38,861 nt of DNA from Peribacillus alkalitolerans (GCF_010882125.1 NZ_JAAGVZ010000026.1:1-38861); one strand, 5' to 3'. Positions 1 to 9,643 are shown, numbered from the stretch's first letter. The notes: generated by a model not told the origin, from the sequence alone. Translations and numbers: made by a program.

Positions 1-812
<812 letters not shown>

Positions 813-1004
813 TAATTTTTTTCCTATCTGACGGTTTTCTACAGAATATTCTGGGTAATGAATAATATAGCTAATCATAACCTCGGAATTCTATAGAATT
901 TGTCATGTCATGTATTTATTTAACGAATTGTTTTTATATTGAATGCAACTTGCGATTGATAAAATGGTAAGTACAAAACAAATTAAGGAAAAGGAGCTTG
1001 AACA

Positions 1005-1748
1005 ATGGGAAAATATACGGCAAAAATACTATTATCTGCATCATTGTTACTTTACACGGGTTCTGTTGCCGGAGCAGAAACAATACATAGCGATGTATTT
1101 TCAAAGAAATCGGAAGTTAAAGCAACAAAACATGCAAATGCGAGTAGGGTAGAACTGTTTGAATTAATGGAAAAGGCTTTAGATAACCAACTTTCCTTTG
1201 GAGAAAAAACGTATTCCACAGAAGATATTAACACAATTATGAAACCCTATTTTAGTCAAAGATTTATTGGAAAATTCATTTCTGAAAATATGATCGAATT
1301 TGACAAGGGGCAGTTTGGGATATTAGGGTCGGATTTTGCTCCAAATATGATTCCTAATTTCTCTTATAACGAAAAGACAGAGGTAATAGAAGAAGATGAA
1401 AATGTTGTAGCCATTACTGAATACTTTGAAACAGTGGAGGATGCTCCTGTAACGTATAAAGGCCATAAAGAAGGAGTTAAATTGATAAAAGAAGCTGGGG
1501 TATGGAAAGTTGATGAAGTGAACTACGAGTGGAACAAGGACAAGATTAAAGAAGAGTTTTCATTTGAGGATGCTATCCTCCAAGAAGGAACTGAGTATGT
1601 AGAGACAGTTATTCCTTCAAAAAATGATGCTGTTACATTAACATCCTTTTTCAGTTGGAAACCATATCAAGTAGTTGTTGGGTCTACAGTAAGTGAAATT
1701 ATTTCGGAGTGGGACCGTATTTTCTCACTAAAAACATGGCAGAAATAA
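1005..1748 (+). CDS. Exported protein, DUF3993-like, function unknown
   Basis: This 247-residue protein has an N-terminal signal peptide (KILLSASLLLYTGSVAGA, probable cleavage after AGA near residue 24). I see no lipobox. The mature part contains a region (VELFELMEKALDNQLSFGEK) reminiscent of Bacillus DUF3993 proteins, then an acidic stretch and a beta-rich domain with aromatic positions. No catalytic motif is visible. The ATG has a good ribosome-binding site, AAGGAG about 8 nt upstream. An upstream overlapping frame at 943 was judged a shadow. It stands alone between the intron and a convergent GNAT gene, with a bidirectional hairpin after it. The family assignment is tentative; the secretion call is firm. 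Confidence 0.7.
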   Translation: MGKYTAKILLSASLLLYTGSVAGAETIHSDVFSKKSEVKATKHANASRVELFELMEKALDNQLSFGEKTYSTEDINTIMKPYFSQRFIGKFISENMIEFDKGQFGILGSDFAPNMIPNFSYNEKTEVIEEDENVVAITEYFETVEDAPVTYKGHKEGVKLIKEAGVWKVDEVNYEWNKDKIKEEFSFEDAILQEGTEYVETVIPSKNDAVTLTSFFSWKPYQVVVGSTVSEIISEWDRIFSLKTWQK

Positions 1749-1794
1749 CGTAACACCCCATCCGTTTATTTGTTTGAACGAATGGGGTGTTACG
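1749..1794. terminator. Bidirectional hairpin between convergent genes
   Basis: An 18-bp inverted repeat (CGTAACACCCCAT... paired with ...ATGGGGTGTTACG) has one mismatch on the plus strand and a wobble on the minus strand. It lies 3' of both the exported-protein gene and the GNAT gene. Neither side has a long U run, so it may act as a 3'-end stabiliser as much as a terminator. Confidence 0.6.
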
Positions 1795-1821
1795 TATTGG
1801 TGTCACATATCATAAATTAAA

Positions 1822-2367
1822 TCATGCCTCCAAGACAACCTCTTCTTGCTCATTTTTCATATAAGCATAGAATAAATGTTTGTTGACAACAAACAGCCTA
1901 TAGATATCTTCTTCTGCATTTATGCGCTTATATTCATCATGGAAAACCTCTTCTCCATCTAGAACATAAGACAGCTTTTCTATTGCTTTTATTGAGCGAA
2001 GGTTTGTTTTTCTTATTTTAACTAGTACATTTTCAATATCGTAATCACGGAACAATTCCTCGATAAACAATTCTTTCGCCATTTGATTATAACCCATACC
2101 ATGAAACGGCTTTCCTAACCATGTAGCCAAGTAACCACTACGATCAATGATATCAAACAAGTTGATCGTTCCGACAGCCCTACCATATTCATCGGTTATG
2201 ACACGGCTAATTAGGTTTCCATTTTCTTCAGCGTCCAGGATCGATTTCATCACAAACACATATTCATCAAATGTCTGTGCTTTTTCTCTAACGAATGGAA
2301 ACACTTCTGGATGGGATAATAACTCGAACAGCACTGAGGAGTCGTGAATTTCCCTTTTTCTTAACAA
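1822..2367 (-). CDS. GNAT family N-acetyltransferase (RimJ/Acetyltransf_3 type)
   Basis: This is an acetyl-CoA-dependent N-acetyltransferase of unknown acceptor. The fold signature is visible: the N-terminal LRKREIHDSS strand/helix, the VGTINLFDI beta-4 region, GKPFHGMGYNQMAKE as the acetyl-CoA pyrophosphate loop (Q/R-x-x-G-x-G/A variant) and VRIKTNLRS-like text near IRKTNLRSIKAIEKL. The frame opens at a TTG at 2427 (201 residues) preceded by GGGGTGA. I prefer the TTG at 2367 because it has AAAGGGGCGG upstream and gives the usual family N-terminus (M-L-R-K-R-E-I), 181 residues. The longer start cannot be excluded. It is monocistronic and convergent with the upstream exported-protein gene. Confidence 0.8.
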   Translation of the reverse strand: MLRKREIHDSSVLFELLSHPEVFPFVREKAQTFDEYVFVMKSILDAEENGNLISRVITDEYGRAVGTINLFDIIDRSGYLATWLGKPFHGMGYNQMAKELFIEELFRDYDIENVLVKIRKTNLRSIKAIEKLSYVLDGEEVFHDEYKRINAEEDIYRLFVVNKHLFYAYMKNEQEEVVLEA

Positions 2368-2578
2368 ATAACTATCCGCCCCTTTCCTATTTTTGTTTGA
2401 GGTAATTGATGCATTTTTTACACACAAAATTCACCCCAAGATCACTTGCTGCATATGTACTCAGCAATCCTAATAATAATCTATGGGGTTACTTTCTTTC
2501 AATAATTTTTTTGTTGTATTTTTAATGTTTTTTTTGGTAAAAACATGAGGAAAAAGTTTTATGAAAATATTAATGTGA

Positions 2579-2812
2579 TTACAAGGAAAGTAGTTCTTCA
2601 ATACGGGCTTGATCAAATCCTCTTACTACTTCTGACCCAATGATAATAGTAGGGGTTGAGAAGGATTGATATTTTGTAGTTAACTCTTTTCTTGCAGCTG
2701 CATTTTGTGAAATATTCTTTTCTACAAAGGGGATGCTATTTTCTTTAAAATAGTTCTTTGCAAATTCACAGGGGGGGCATTGAGGTTGTGAAAATAGAAT
2801 GACTTCAGCCAT
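2579..2812 (-). CDS. Glutaredoxin/NrdH-like thiol-disulfide protein
   Basis: This 77-residue thioredoxin-fold protein has a CPPC active site at residues 12-15 after the first beta strand (VILFSQPQ). It also has the conserved cis-proline motif STPTIIIG and a C-terminal GFDQARIEELL helix, the layout of small glutaredoxin/NrdH proteins. It likely reduces disulfides in the cytosol; the partner is unknown, and no nrd genes lie nearby. The ATG at 2812 is chosen because AGAGG lies 8 nt upstream; an in-frame GTG at 2821 would overlap that site. Confidence 0.85.
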   Translation of the reverse strand: MAEVILFSQPQCPPCEFAKNYFKENSIPFVEKNISQNAAARKELTTKYQSFSTPTIIIGSEVVRGFDQARIEELLSL

Positions 2813-2932
2813 AGGGTACACCTCTAATTTTGATGGATTTTGTTAAAATGTAGGGGAAGGAATCTTCACCATACTACTACTAATATTATAATAAAAAAAC
2901 TTGGAAAAGGAGAGTAAAACGCATTAAATTTA

Positions 2933-2972
2933 CAAAAAAAAAACAAACCGGACACAGGTGTGACCGGGCTTT
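2933..2972 (-). terminator. Intrinsic terminator of the MBL-fold gene
   Basis: On the minus strand a hairpin (AAGCCCGGTCACACC / GTGTCCGGTTT, with an interrupted stem) is followed by a run of about ten T with one G. It lies about 150 nt past the stop of the MBL-fold gene. The rest of 2822-3121 shows no gene, only a repeated 11-mer ATTGGGACTAG at 3039 and 3107. Confidence 0.7.
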
Positions 2973-3121
2973 AAATGATGTTTATTTTTCTTAAGGAATA
3001 GTAGAAATCATTAGATTGAAAACAAAAGCAGATTTGATATTGGGACTAGTATTTTGAACTGTATTTTGTGGATTTTGTAAGCATTTAGTCTTATTTCCGA
3101 ACCTGGATTGGGACTAGGTAT

Positions 3122-4084
3122 TTAGGATTGTTTTTTATGATAATAATCTACCAATCCCATGGCACAAACATGCAAATCAAGTTGTAAAATTTCATAAACT
3201 GGATGGTCAATCCTTACATACATTTTTTCTAAATGTGATTGAACTTTCTTCATCAGTAATTGATATACAGCTTGAGATTGATCTTCAAAAGTCCCCCCTA
3301 AATTTACTCCCTCTTCAGTAGCCTCAAGGAAAAGTGGAATCCAATGAGAGATTTGCTTATACACTTCTTCAGGATAGGATGTCATTCCAAAATGTCCAAA
3401 GAAAATGGAATTGACACCTAGTTCTTTATATAGATTTAAAGACTGTACCATTGCTTCAGGGTTAAATTGGTTAGGTGAAGTGGAAGGTAAATAAAGATCA
3501 ATGTCATTCTGCTTCAATTCTTGATAATAAACTCCTGCTGTATCACCAGTGAAAATACCATTGGAAACATTGTCTAGTATGGAAAAATGATGGTTGGCAT
3601 GTCCTGGTGTATCATAAAAAGTTAAAGTACGGGTTGGAGAAAGAAAAAGGGCTTCTCGATCTTTTTTTATGATGATCCTTGAATGTTCGATAGGTATGAT
3701 CGGATCAAACAATCGATTAAAGTCATCTTTATAAACTGCACGCGCACCGGCAATCAAACGCGTTGGATCTTCTAAATGTCTTGCTCCATTTGAATGGACA
3801 ATTATTTTTGCATTCGGACATTCCTTCAATAACAAACCAGCACCACCTGCATGGTCCAAATGGATATGAGTGACAATAAGATAGGATACTTGCTCTGGAG
3901 AAATGTGTAACTCACGTAAACCATCTAATATGTAAGGTACAGAAGGACTTGCTGAAGATTCAATTAAGGTGATATTTTGCTCGTCTCGTAAAACGTACGA
4001 TCCTGTACGTTCTTTTCTTTGTAAATCGTGGCAATCAATTAGAAATATGTTATTACCTAAATCCTTAACAGCTTTCAAAATCAT
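3122..4084 (-). CDS. MBL-fold metallo-hydrolase
   Basis: This 320-residue metallo-beta-lactamase-fold hydrolase has a complete metal site: HIHLDH (H73, H75, D77, H78), H162 in TPGHANHH, D181 in FTGDTAG and H231 in FFGHFG. The C-terminal third is helical and probably forms the substrate cap. It is cytosolic, with no signal peptide. The substrate cannot be told from sequence; glyoxalase II-like, lactonase and phosphodiesterase roles all share this site. The ATG at 4084 lies only 1-2 nt from AGGGGG, so the TTG two codons downstream (4078), about 7 nt from that site, may be the real start. It is divergent from ykuJ. Confidence 0.85.
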   Translation of the reverse strand: MILKAVKDLGNNIFLIDCHDLQRKERTGSYVLRDEQNITLIESSASPSVPYILDGLRELHISPEQVSYLIVTHIHLDHAGGAGLLLKECPNAKIIVHSNGARHLEDPTRLIAGARAVYKDDFNRLFDPIIPIEHSRIIIKKDREALFLSPTRTLTFYDTPGHANHHFSILDNVSNGIFTGDTAGVYYQELKQNDIDLYLPSTSPNQFNPEAMVQSLNLYKELGVNSIFFGHFGMTSYPEEVYKQISHWIPLFLEATEEGVNLGGTFEDQSQAVYQLLMKKVQSHLEKMYVRIDHPVYEILQLDLHVCAMGLVDYYHKKQS

Positions 4085-4251
4085 TCCCCCTGTTAGTTTC
4101 TAATTCCAATTTTATTTTATGTCTATACTATTCTATGTGTAAAGAAATAAGAGAAAAGATTCTGAATATACATTGTCATAGCAAAAGGATAAGAAAGTAT
4201 GATATAGTGAATCCTATCGGATATAGGTTTCATTGAGAAAGGAGTGGGAGT

Positions 4252-4491
4252 ATGTCGCAATTACAAGGCATCCTTACCAGATTAAAGAGTCTACAAGAAC
4301 AAGCAAAGGAAACAGAAACAGCACAGCGTTTCTTTGAAGTGGACGGAGCAAAAATTTGTCAGGTTACATTCTTCAACAAAACAGATATGTTTGAACTGGA
4401 AGTATATAGTGAAAAAGGAAAGTCTTCCAAATATCAGTTTGATAACATTGATATGATTACAATTGAAATATTTGATTTGTTACAAGCATAA
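4252..4491 (+). CDS. ykuJ: YkuJ family protein (DUF1797)
   Basis: A 79-residue protein closely resembling B. subtilis YkuJ, including the MSQLxGIxTRLxSLQE start and the FDNIDMxxIEIFxLLQ end. The family is small, cytosolic and of unknown biochemical role. AAAGGAGTGGG lies just upstream of the ATG. It begins the block that corresponds to the yku region of B. subtilis. The ykuK and abbA genes that follow it in B. subtilis are not seen here; a dispersed repeat and a small membrane peptide occupy the gap instead. Confidence 0.9.
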   Translation: MSQLQGILTRLKSLQEQAKETETAQRFFEVDGAKICQVTFFNKTDMFELEVYSEKGKSSKYQFDNIDMITIEIFDLLQA

Positions 4492-4607
4492 AAGTAGGAG
4501 TCCATTGGGACTCTTATTTTTTTGAGGGGAAATAGGCGTTGTTAATACTCCAATAAATAAAATCTTTAGGGTTTTCGTAAAGTTTGAGTGTAATTAACTT
4601 TTACTAT

Positions 4608-4806
4608 CTGAGATGATTGTAGAGGAGGGTGCTTGACACCTCGAAAATGCTTTCGCATTTCCCTCGTGCGGAGTTCATTCGAGGAAGCTTATTGAATGTC
4701 CTACGGGAAAAAGTGGGAAGTGGGAGAACCCACAGGCGGTAACGCCGATGAGACTCCCATCCCTCACCGCGGAAAGCAAGTGCCTCTCGCTGCAATCAAC
4801 GGACAA
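4608..4806 (+). repeat. Dispersed MITE-like repeat, copy A
   Basis: A roughly 200-bp GC-richer non-coding element contains the blocks CTCGAAAATGC, TTCGAGGAAGCTTATT, CCCACAGGCGG and CCGCGGAAAGCAAGTGCCTC. It is about three-quarters identical by eye to 16908-17100, in the same orientation. It fills most of the gene-less 4492-4894 stretch. An ORF on its minus strand is considered spurious. Confidence 0.75.
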
Positions 4807-4894
4807 ACTTTATATTCTTAATACAAAATAACCAATCTTTAATTGCCACATAACTGCTATAATATGAATATAATGGAAAAAGGTGGTAGGGGTT

Positions 4895-5038
4895 GTGCTT
4901 TATTTAATTTTGATTGTAATGTTTTTTGTTATGTTACTGATGCTTGCAGAAATAATTACACTAAAAAAAGAAGCTACTAAGACAAGAGAAACACTTGATG
5001 AAATATTTAATTTTCTGAGCCGTAAAACAAAAATGTAA
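4895..5038 (+). CDS. Small single-pass membrane peptide, 47 residues, unknown
   Basis: A GTG-initiated ORF of 47 codons. One hydrophobic segment (LYLILIVMFFVMLLMLAEII, residues 2-21) is followed by a charged amphipathic tail (KKEATKTRETLDEIFNFLS). AAAGGTGG lies 8 nt upstream of the GTG and a TATAATATG-like AT-rich region precedes it. The layout is that of small bitopic regulatory peptides, but I recognise no family. It sits where B. subtilis has ykuK/abbA, upstream of cbpB, and does not resemble AbbA. The call rests on the ribosome-binding site and the membrane/coil architecture. Confidence 0.6.
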   Translation: MLYLILIVMFFVMLLMLAEIITLKKEATKTRETLDEIFNFLSRKTKM

Positions 5039-5140
5039 TCTAGTTTTAACCTTTATTGAGGGGGTAAGAAATACTTAACTGTGTTACTATAGATGGGTGA
5101 GAAATAATATCGTTACTTATTAAAGGTAAGGTGTTTAAAT

Positions 5141-5572
5141 ATGCTTAGTTTACACAATAATGAATTGTTATCATCTAAGATTAAAGAATTTATCATCCCT
5201 GCAGAACGCGTCGCTCATGTTCAGCTTGGAAACAATCTCGAGCATACTTTGTTAGTTCTTACAAAAAGTGGGTATACAGCAATCCCAGTTTTAGATCCTT
5301 TTTATAAACTACACGGCCTGATCAGTACACCAATGATTTTAGATTCAATTTTAGGGCTTACAAGAATAGAGTTTGAACAATTGGAGTATAAAAAAGTAAC
5401 TGAAGTCATGAAAAGTGAGATTCCAAGGCTTTTATTGGAAGATGATATAAAAAAAGGATTAGAATTGCTAATTGATCATCCCTTCGTATGTGTCCAAAAT
5501 GAAGAAGGGATCTTTGAAGGGATTTTGACAAGACGCGCAATTTTGCAGGAATTAAATAATTCAGTAGAATAA
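5141..5572 (+). CDS. cbpB: Cyclic-di-AMP-binding CBS-pair protein CbpB (DarB, YkuL)
   Basis: A 143-residue protein of two CBS motifs: about residues 12-70, GYTAIPVLDPFYKLHGLIS, and residues 80-140, ending GIFEGILTRRAILQEL. It strongly resembles B. subtilis YkuL. In that organism it binds c-di-AMP and, in its free form, stimulates the (p)ppGpp synthetase Rel and pyruvate carboxylase, linking potassium status to the stringent response. This role is inferred from homology. AAGGTAAGGTG precedes the ATG. It is followed by a strong terminator. KtrC, a component of a c-di-AMP-responsive potassium system, is encoded further along this window. Confidence 0.93.
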   Translation: MLSLHNNELLSSKIKEFIIPAERVAHVQLGNNLEHTLLVLTKSGYTAIPVLDPFYKLHGLISTPMILDSILGLTRIEFEQLEYKKVTEVMKSEIPRLLLEDDIKKGLELLIDHPFVCVQNEEGIFEGILTRRAILQELNNSVE

Positions 5573-5585
5573 CTTTTTTAAAAAT

Positions 5586-5637
5586 GCTGAAGCAGAAAGT
5601 ATCTTTTTGTACTTACTGCTTCAGCTTTTATTATTTT
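5586..5637 (+). terminator. Intrinsic terminator of cbpB
   Basis: The stem GCTGAAGCAG-AAGTA pairs with TACTT-CTGCTTCAGC, followed by TTTTATTATTTTAT. It begins 13 nt after the cbpB stop codon. Confidence 0.9.
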
Positions 5638-5644
5638 ATCTTAA

Positions 5645-5810
5645 GGCTCTGTTAAACGGAGCTGTTGATTTCTGTTCCAGGCTCTCTCTTTCCGCAGGGC
5701 AGGCGGTGAGCCTCCTCAGTACACTGGGTCTGTGGGGTCTAACCTTTACAGCTGCTCCCGCAAGAGTCAAATGCTTTCCACTCCAATCAACTATGTGGAT
5801 AAATCAACAA
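5645..5810 (-). repeat. Dispersed MITE-like repeat, copy D
   Basis: It opens with GGCTCTGTTAAACGGAGC and GTTGATTTCTG, contains GCAGGGCAGGCGGTGAGCCT and TGGGGTCTAAC, and closes with CACTCCAATCAAC. It is the same family as 37064-37212, in the same orientation. Terminal GTTGATT/AATCAAC are inverted. It lies between the cbpB terminator and the end of the TauE-like gene. Confidence 0.75.
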
Positions 5811-5826
5811 TATGTTTTAGCAGAGC

Positions 5827-6567
5827 TTATCTAAAAGAAAGTACTTTCCAAAGCAATTGAAGAATAAGACAAACTGTCACTACATTCAGAAGCCACTTTA
5901 AATATTTAGTTGGTATTTTTGGTGCTAATCTAACAGCAGTTTGTGCTCCAATCAGAGATCCCAATGCAAAATATATAGCTACATGCCACTTTATGTCTCC
6001 ATTCAGCCAAAATGGAAAAAATGCGGCAAAACAACTCAGGAAAGTTTGGAAGCGAGTATATGCGATTGCTTGAATATAGGAAGCTCCATTCCAAATAAAA
6101 GTATACATCAGCATAGTAGCCTGACCTGGTCCAAACATCCCGTCATATGTACTGATGCCATATAAAAATGGATAGGTTTTTGGTGAAGGACTCCAACCAT
6201 CGACTCCATCTTGCTTCGGTTTCTTAATGAATGAGAGAATAAAGGCTCCACTTAATAAGAAGACCGCAATTAAACTCATCGTTTTATCCGATATCGAAGT
6301 GGCCAATAATCCACCTGTCAGTCCTCCCAGAAGTGCAATCGGAATTAATTTTATTGCTTCTTTTAGCTTTAATTCTTTCTTTTTAAGGAGAACATAAAAG
6401 CTGGAGAAAGAGCTAATCATATTTGAAAATTTTGCTGTGGCAATTGCACTATGAACAGGCACACCAAGTAGCATAAGGGAAGGCATACCAATAAGGCCTC
6501 CGCTTCCCGCAAGTGTCCCTATAAAAGCAACGATAAAACCTAAGAAGATTAATAACATGGCAGTCAT
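5827..6567 (-). CDS. TauE/SafE family membrane permease (sulfite exporter-like)
   Basis: A 246-residue integral membrane protein with seven to eight hydrophobic helices. It has the family's twin glycine-rich repeats: GTLAGSGGLIGMPSLMLLG near the N terminus and GISTYDGMFGPGQATMLM in the middle. TauE/SafE proteins move sulfur- or carboxylate-containing anions; the substrate here is unknown. The ATG at 6567 has AGGGGG 8 nt upstream. It is divergent from ccpC, sharing a roughly 110-bp control region with a palindrome, so it may be under CcpC control. That is inference. It is not part of the B. subtilis ykuL-ccpC arrangement. Confidence 0.85.
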   Translation of the reverse strand: MTAMLLIFLGFIVAFIGTLAGSGGLIGMPSLMLLGVPVHSAIATAKFSNMISSFSSFYVLLKKKELKLKEAIKLIPIALLGGLTGGLLATSISDKTMSLIAVFLLSGAFILSFIKKPKQDGVDGWSPSPKTYPFLYGISTYDGMFGPGQATMLMYTFIWNGASYIQAIAYTRFQTFLSCFAAFFPFWLNGDIKWHVAIYFALGSLIGAQTAVRLAPKIPTKYLKWLLNVVTVCLILQLLWKVLSFR

Positions 6568-6600
6568 TTCAAAAACCCCCTATATTTGACATTTTTATTG

Positions 6601-6619
6601 TATTGAATTACGTTCAATA
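6601..6619. promoter_or_regulatory. Palindrome in the TauE-like/ccpC divergent region
   Basis: An inverted repeat TATTGAA-N5-TTCAATA lies between two divergent genes, one encoding a LysR-family regulator. It fits the T-N11-A style of LysR binding sites and could serve autoregulation. A TTGACA at 6586-6591 on the plus strand is a possible -35, but no good -10 follows. Confidence 0.45.
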
Positions 6620-6679
6620 ATGAAATTACAATAAAATAATAAAATGTCATAAGAAATAATTATCAAGGGGTTTTTGCAC

Positions 6680-7552
6680 GTGTCATTTTCTGAATATCAG
6701 TTACTTTCAGTCCTTGCCCAAGAAATGAATATGCGTAAGGCTGCAGAACGACTTTTTGTTTCTCAGCCTGCTCTTTCTCAAAGATTACAAACGATTGAAA
6801 AGGAGTGGCAAACAAAATTATTTGTTCGCTCACAAAAAGGACTTTCGTTAACCCCGGCTGGAGAATCAGTCGTTCGTTTTGCAAATGAAGTAATAGAAAA
6901 ACGAGAAAAGGTAAGGGAAGAGATCCAAGCGATGGATTCGAAAGTATACGGTACATTACGAATTGCTTGTGCATCCATTGTAGGTCAAAACTGGCTGCCA
7001 AAGGTTTTAAAAGAGTTTGTAAGAAAGTATCCCCATGCCAAGATATCCTTGGTAACAGGCTGGAGCAGTGAAATATTAAAAGCTTTGTATGACGATCATG
7101 TGCATATTGGGATTGTAAGAGGACACTCCGATTGGAAAGGAGTAAAAAAACATTTATTCAATGACGGACTTTTTTTAGTGGATACTGAAATGAACAAGCT
7201 TGAGCAAGTTCTTGAAACGGATAGGCCGTTTATCCAATTCAAAAGTGATTCCAGTTACTATCAGGAAATTCAAGACTGGTGGCTTCGACAATTCCAAACC
7301 GCGCCTAAAAGGACAATCGTAGTCGATCAAATTGAAACATGTAAGCAAATGGCTTTCAATGGGATAGGATATGCCATTTTACCAGCCATCACCATTCAGG
7401 ATACAGAAAAAAGTATTTACAAAATCCCACTTCTAGATGAACAAAATCATCCTATTGAACGCGATACTTGGCTCCTTGGATATGAAGCTGCTTTTGAATT
7501 AAAACAAGTTCAAGCTTTCGTAGAATTGGTCCAAGAATTCTTACCGAAGTAA
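6680..7552 (+). CDS. ccpC: LysR-type regulator CcpC (catabolite control protein C)
   Basis: A 290-residue LysR-family regulator. An N-terminal winged helix-turn-helix ([21 protein letters not shown], about residues 18-38) is followed by a periplasmic-binding-like effector domain. It closely matches B. subtilis CcpC, which represses citB and citZ and responds to citrate. The effector-domain segments [20 protein letters not shown] and [20 protein letters not shown] are shared. The GTG at 6680 is chosen because AAGGGG lies 9 nt upstream and it gives the same N-terminal length as the B. subtilis protein; an in-frame TTG at 6674 sits too close. It links this window to TCA-cycle control. Confidence 0.92.
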   Translation: MSFSEYQLLSVLAQEMNMRKAAERLFVSQPALSQRLQTIEKEWQTKLFVRSQKGLSLTPAGESVVRFANEVIEKREKVREEIQAMDSKVYGTLRIACASIVGQNWLPKVLKEFVRKYPHAKISLVTGWSSEILKALYDDHVHIGIVRGHSDWKGVKKHLFNDGLFLVDTEMNKLEQVLETDRPFIQFKSDSSYYQEIQDWWLRQFQTAPKRTIVVDQIETCKQMAFNGIGYAILPAITIQDTEKSIYKIPLLDEQNHPIERDTWLLGYEAAFELKQVQAFVELVQEFLPK

Positions 7553-7634
7553 TAAGATTCGACATTTATCTTGTTTAACCCACTTTTGTTTGATAAAGTA
7601 TGTCTATATAAAAATTATGAAGGGGGCCATTCTC

Positions 7635-8345
7635 ATGAAAATGATGGATGCTCATGAAATTATTTCATTCATTGCAAACGCAAAAAAATCTACACCTGTT
7701 AAAGTATACATAAAAGGTGACCTTGAAGGCATCCATTTCGGAGAAACTACTAAGTCATTCATCACTGGCAACAGTGGAGTTGTTTTTGGAGAATGGGCTG
7801 AAATCAGTGAAGCGATCCAAGCTAATGAAAGTAAAATTGAAGATTATGTCGTGGAAAACGACCGTCGTAATTCTGCTATTCCTTTATTGGATATGAAAAA
7901 CATCAAAGCTCGTATTGAGCCTGGTGCAATCATCCGCGACCAAGTAGAAATTGGTGACAATGCGGTAATCATGATGGGGGCTTCCATTAATATTGGAGCA
8001 GTAATCGGACCTGGTACTATGATCGATATGAACGCAGTACTTGGTGGGCGTGCTACAGTAGGAAGCAACTGTCATATTGGAGCAGGTAGTGTCCTTGCTG
8101 GTGTAATCGAGCCACCTTCTGCGAAACCGGTTGTCGTTGAAGACGACGTAATGATTGGTGCAAACGTTGTGGTACTTGAAGGTGTAACAGTAGGAAAAGG
8201 TTCTGTAGTAGGAGCTGGTGCAGTCGTAACACAAGATATCCCTCCATACTCTGTTGCTACGGGAATTCCTGCACGTGTAATCAAGCAAATTGATGACAAA
8301 ACGAAATCAAAAACTGAAATAATGAAAGAACTTCGCCAACTATAA
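7635..8345 (+). CDS. dapH: 2,3,4,5-tetrahydropyridine-2,6-dicarboxylate N-acetyltransferase
   Basis: A 236-residue enzyme that acetylates tetrahydrodipicolinate from acetyl-CoA in the acetylase branch of meso-diaminopimelate/lysine synthesis. An N-terminal alpha/beta domain precedes a left-handed beta-helix of hexapeptide repeats (about residues 85-215: [19 protein letters not shown], then [28 protein letters not shown]). It is very close to B. subtilis DapH (YkuQ). The ATG at 7635 (MKMMDAHEI) has AAGGGGG 8 nt upstream; the longer frame from 7590 lacks a site. It is followed by dapL after a 133-nt gap that contains a terminator-like composite hairpin. Confidence 0.95.
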   Translation: MKMMDAHEIISFIANAKKSTPVKVYIKGDLEGIHFGETTKSFITGNSGVVFGEWAEISEAIQANESKIEDYVVENDRRNSAIPLLDMKNIKARIEPGAIIRDQVEIGDNAVIMMGASINIGAVIGPGTMIDMNAVLGGRATVGSNCHIGAGSVLAGVIEPPSAKPVVVEDDVMIGANVVVLEGVTVGKGSVVGAGAVVTQDIPPYSVATGIPARVIKQIDDKTKSKTEIMKELRQL

Positions 8346-8361
8346 GGCGGCTATATTTTAA

Positions 8362-8458
8362 AGTGGGTGACTTCGGAAAAGGTCAAAATCTATTCAAAAC
8401 GTAATTGTGTTGAATTGTAGGCTTTGACTTTTTCAATGAGTCACTCTTTTTATTTTTT
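8362..8458 (+). terminator. Composite hairpin between dapH and dapL
   Basis: The outer arms GGTGACT/AGTCACT and inner arms GAAAAGGTCAAA/TTTGACTTTTTC enclose about 40 nt, followed by CTTTTTATTTTTT. The shape is that of an intrinsic terminator with a large apical loop. Being inside a two-gene pathway unit, it may act as a partial terminator that sets the dapH:dapL ratio. A similar hairpin lies between ykuU and ykuV. Confidence 0.7.
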
Positions 8459-8478
8459 AGAAAGAGAGGGGGAAAATA

Positions 8479-9609
8479 ATGTCAATATCCCCATTTGTCA
8501 AAATCAGAAGAGATTTACATAAAATACCGGAACTTGGATTTCAAGAACATAAAACGCATGCCTATTTAATCCAATACATTCGTTCACTTCCACAAGATCG
8601 ATTAGAAATACAAACCTGGAGAACGGGAATTCTCGTGAAAGTTAATGGGACGAATCCAACTAAAACAATAGGATATCGAACTGATATTGATGGTCTTCCC
8701 ATAACGGAAGCAACGAATTTGCCTTTTCAATCAGAGCATGAAGGAAGAATGCATGCTTGTGGGCATGATCTTCACATGAGTATCGCCCTTGGTATACTCA
8801 CGCATTTTGTCGAGAATTCGATTGATGACAATCTATTGTTCATTTTCCAGCCAGCAGAAGAAGGACCTGGTGGTGCAGAACCTATGCTGGCTTCAGAAGA
8901 AATGCAAACATGGATGCCAGACATGATAACTGCACTACATATAGCACCTGAATACAAGGTTGGAACGGTGGCGGTAAAAGAAGGCTTATTATTTGCGAAT
9001 ACTTCCGAGCTGTTTATTGATTTAAAAGGAAAAGGTGGACATGCTGCCTATCCACATAAAAGCAATGACATGGTAGTGGCAGCATGTCAGCTAGTCAATC
9101 AGCTACAGACCGTTATATCTAGAAATGTAGACCCTCTAGATTCTGCTGTCATAACAGTAGGTAAAATAACTGGCGGAACCGTCCAGAACATCATTGCTGA
9201 AAATGCTAGATTGGAAGGCACCATTCGGACTCTCTCGGTAGAATCTATGATCAAGGTAAAAGATCGAATCGAACAAATTGTAAAAGGGATAGAATATGGT
9301 TTTCAATGTGAAGCTTCCATTGACTATGGTGCTATGTATCATCAAGTATATAACGAATCGAACCTAACTCGAGAATTCATGAATTTCGTTGCAAGTCGTG
9401 ATGACGTAGAATTATTCCAATGCAAAGAAGCGATGACTGGAGAAGACTTTGGCTTTATGCTAGAAAAAATACCTGGGTTTATGTTTTGGCTTGGAGCAGA
9501 CTCCTCATATGGTTTGCATAATGCAGGACTGAATCCTAGTGAGGAAGCCATTGAATCTGCAATTAAACTGATGGTAGATTATTTTATATTTAAAGGAACT
9601 AACCAATGA
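8479..9609 (+). CDS. dapL: N-acetyldiaminopimelate deacetylase (M20 family)
   Basis: A 376-residue M20-family amidohydrolase closely resembling B. subtilis YkuR. It deacetylates N-acetyl-LL-diaminopimelate, the last acylated step before epimerisation. The metal-site motifs are visible: ACGHDLHM (about residues 95-102), [14 protein letters not shown] with the catalytic Glu pair, TALHIAPE, the lid domain [11 protein letters not shown], and [12 protein letters not shown] near the C terminus. AGAGAGGGGG lies upstream of the ATG. It pairs with dapH. The symbol follows B. subtilis usage and should not be confused with the LL-DAP aminotransferase also called DapL. Confidence 0.95.
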   Translation: MSISPFVKIRRDLHKIPELGFQEHKTHAYLIQYIRSLPQDRLEIQTWRTGILVKVNGTNPTKTIGYRTDIDGLPITEATNLPFQSEHEGRMHACGHDLHMSIALGILTHFVENSIDDNLLFIFQPAEEGPGGAEPMLASEEMQTWMPDMITALHIAPEYKVGTVAVKEGLLFANTSELFIDLKGKGGHAAYPHKSNDMVVAACQLVNQLQTVISRNVDPLDSAVITVGKITGGTVQNIIAENARLEGTIRTLSVESMIKVKDRIEQIVKGIEYGFQCEASIDYGAMYHQVYNESNLTREFMNFVASRDDVELFQCKEAMTGEDFGFMLEKIPGFMFWLGADSSYGLHNAGLNPSEEAIESAIKLMVDYFIFKGTNQ

Positions 9610-9613
9610 TTGC

Positions 9614-9643
9614 AAAGCTTGGATGATGATCCAAGCTTTTTTC
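9614..9643 (+). terminator. Intrinsic terminator of dapL
   Basis: AAAGCTTGGAT pairs with ATCCAAGCTTT around a short loop and is followed by TTTTTCG. It begins 4 nt after the dapL stop. Confidence 0.9.

Noticed and set aside
943-1152. Plus-strand ORF overlapping the exported-protein gene
   Set aside because: It is out of frame with the signal-peptide gene, has no ribosome-binding site and a composition unlike a real protein.
3039-3117. Direct repeat of ATTGGGACTAG, 68 nt apart, as an insertion-site duplication
   Set aside because: The sequence between the copies shows no element or terminal repeats; more likely chance or a local duplication.
4604-4795. Minus-strand ORF of 63 codons
   Set aside because: It lies wholly in a dispersed repeat and shows no protein-like features or start signal.
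7844-8299. Several long minus-strand ORFs opposite dapH
   Set aside because: They are shadows of the hexapeptide-repeat coding sequence; the plus-strand gene is certain.
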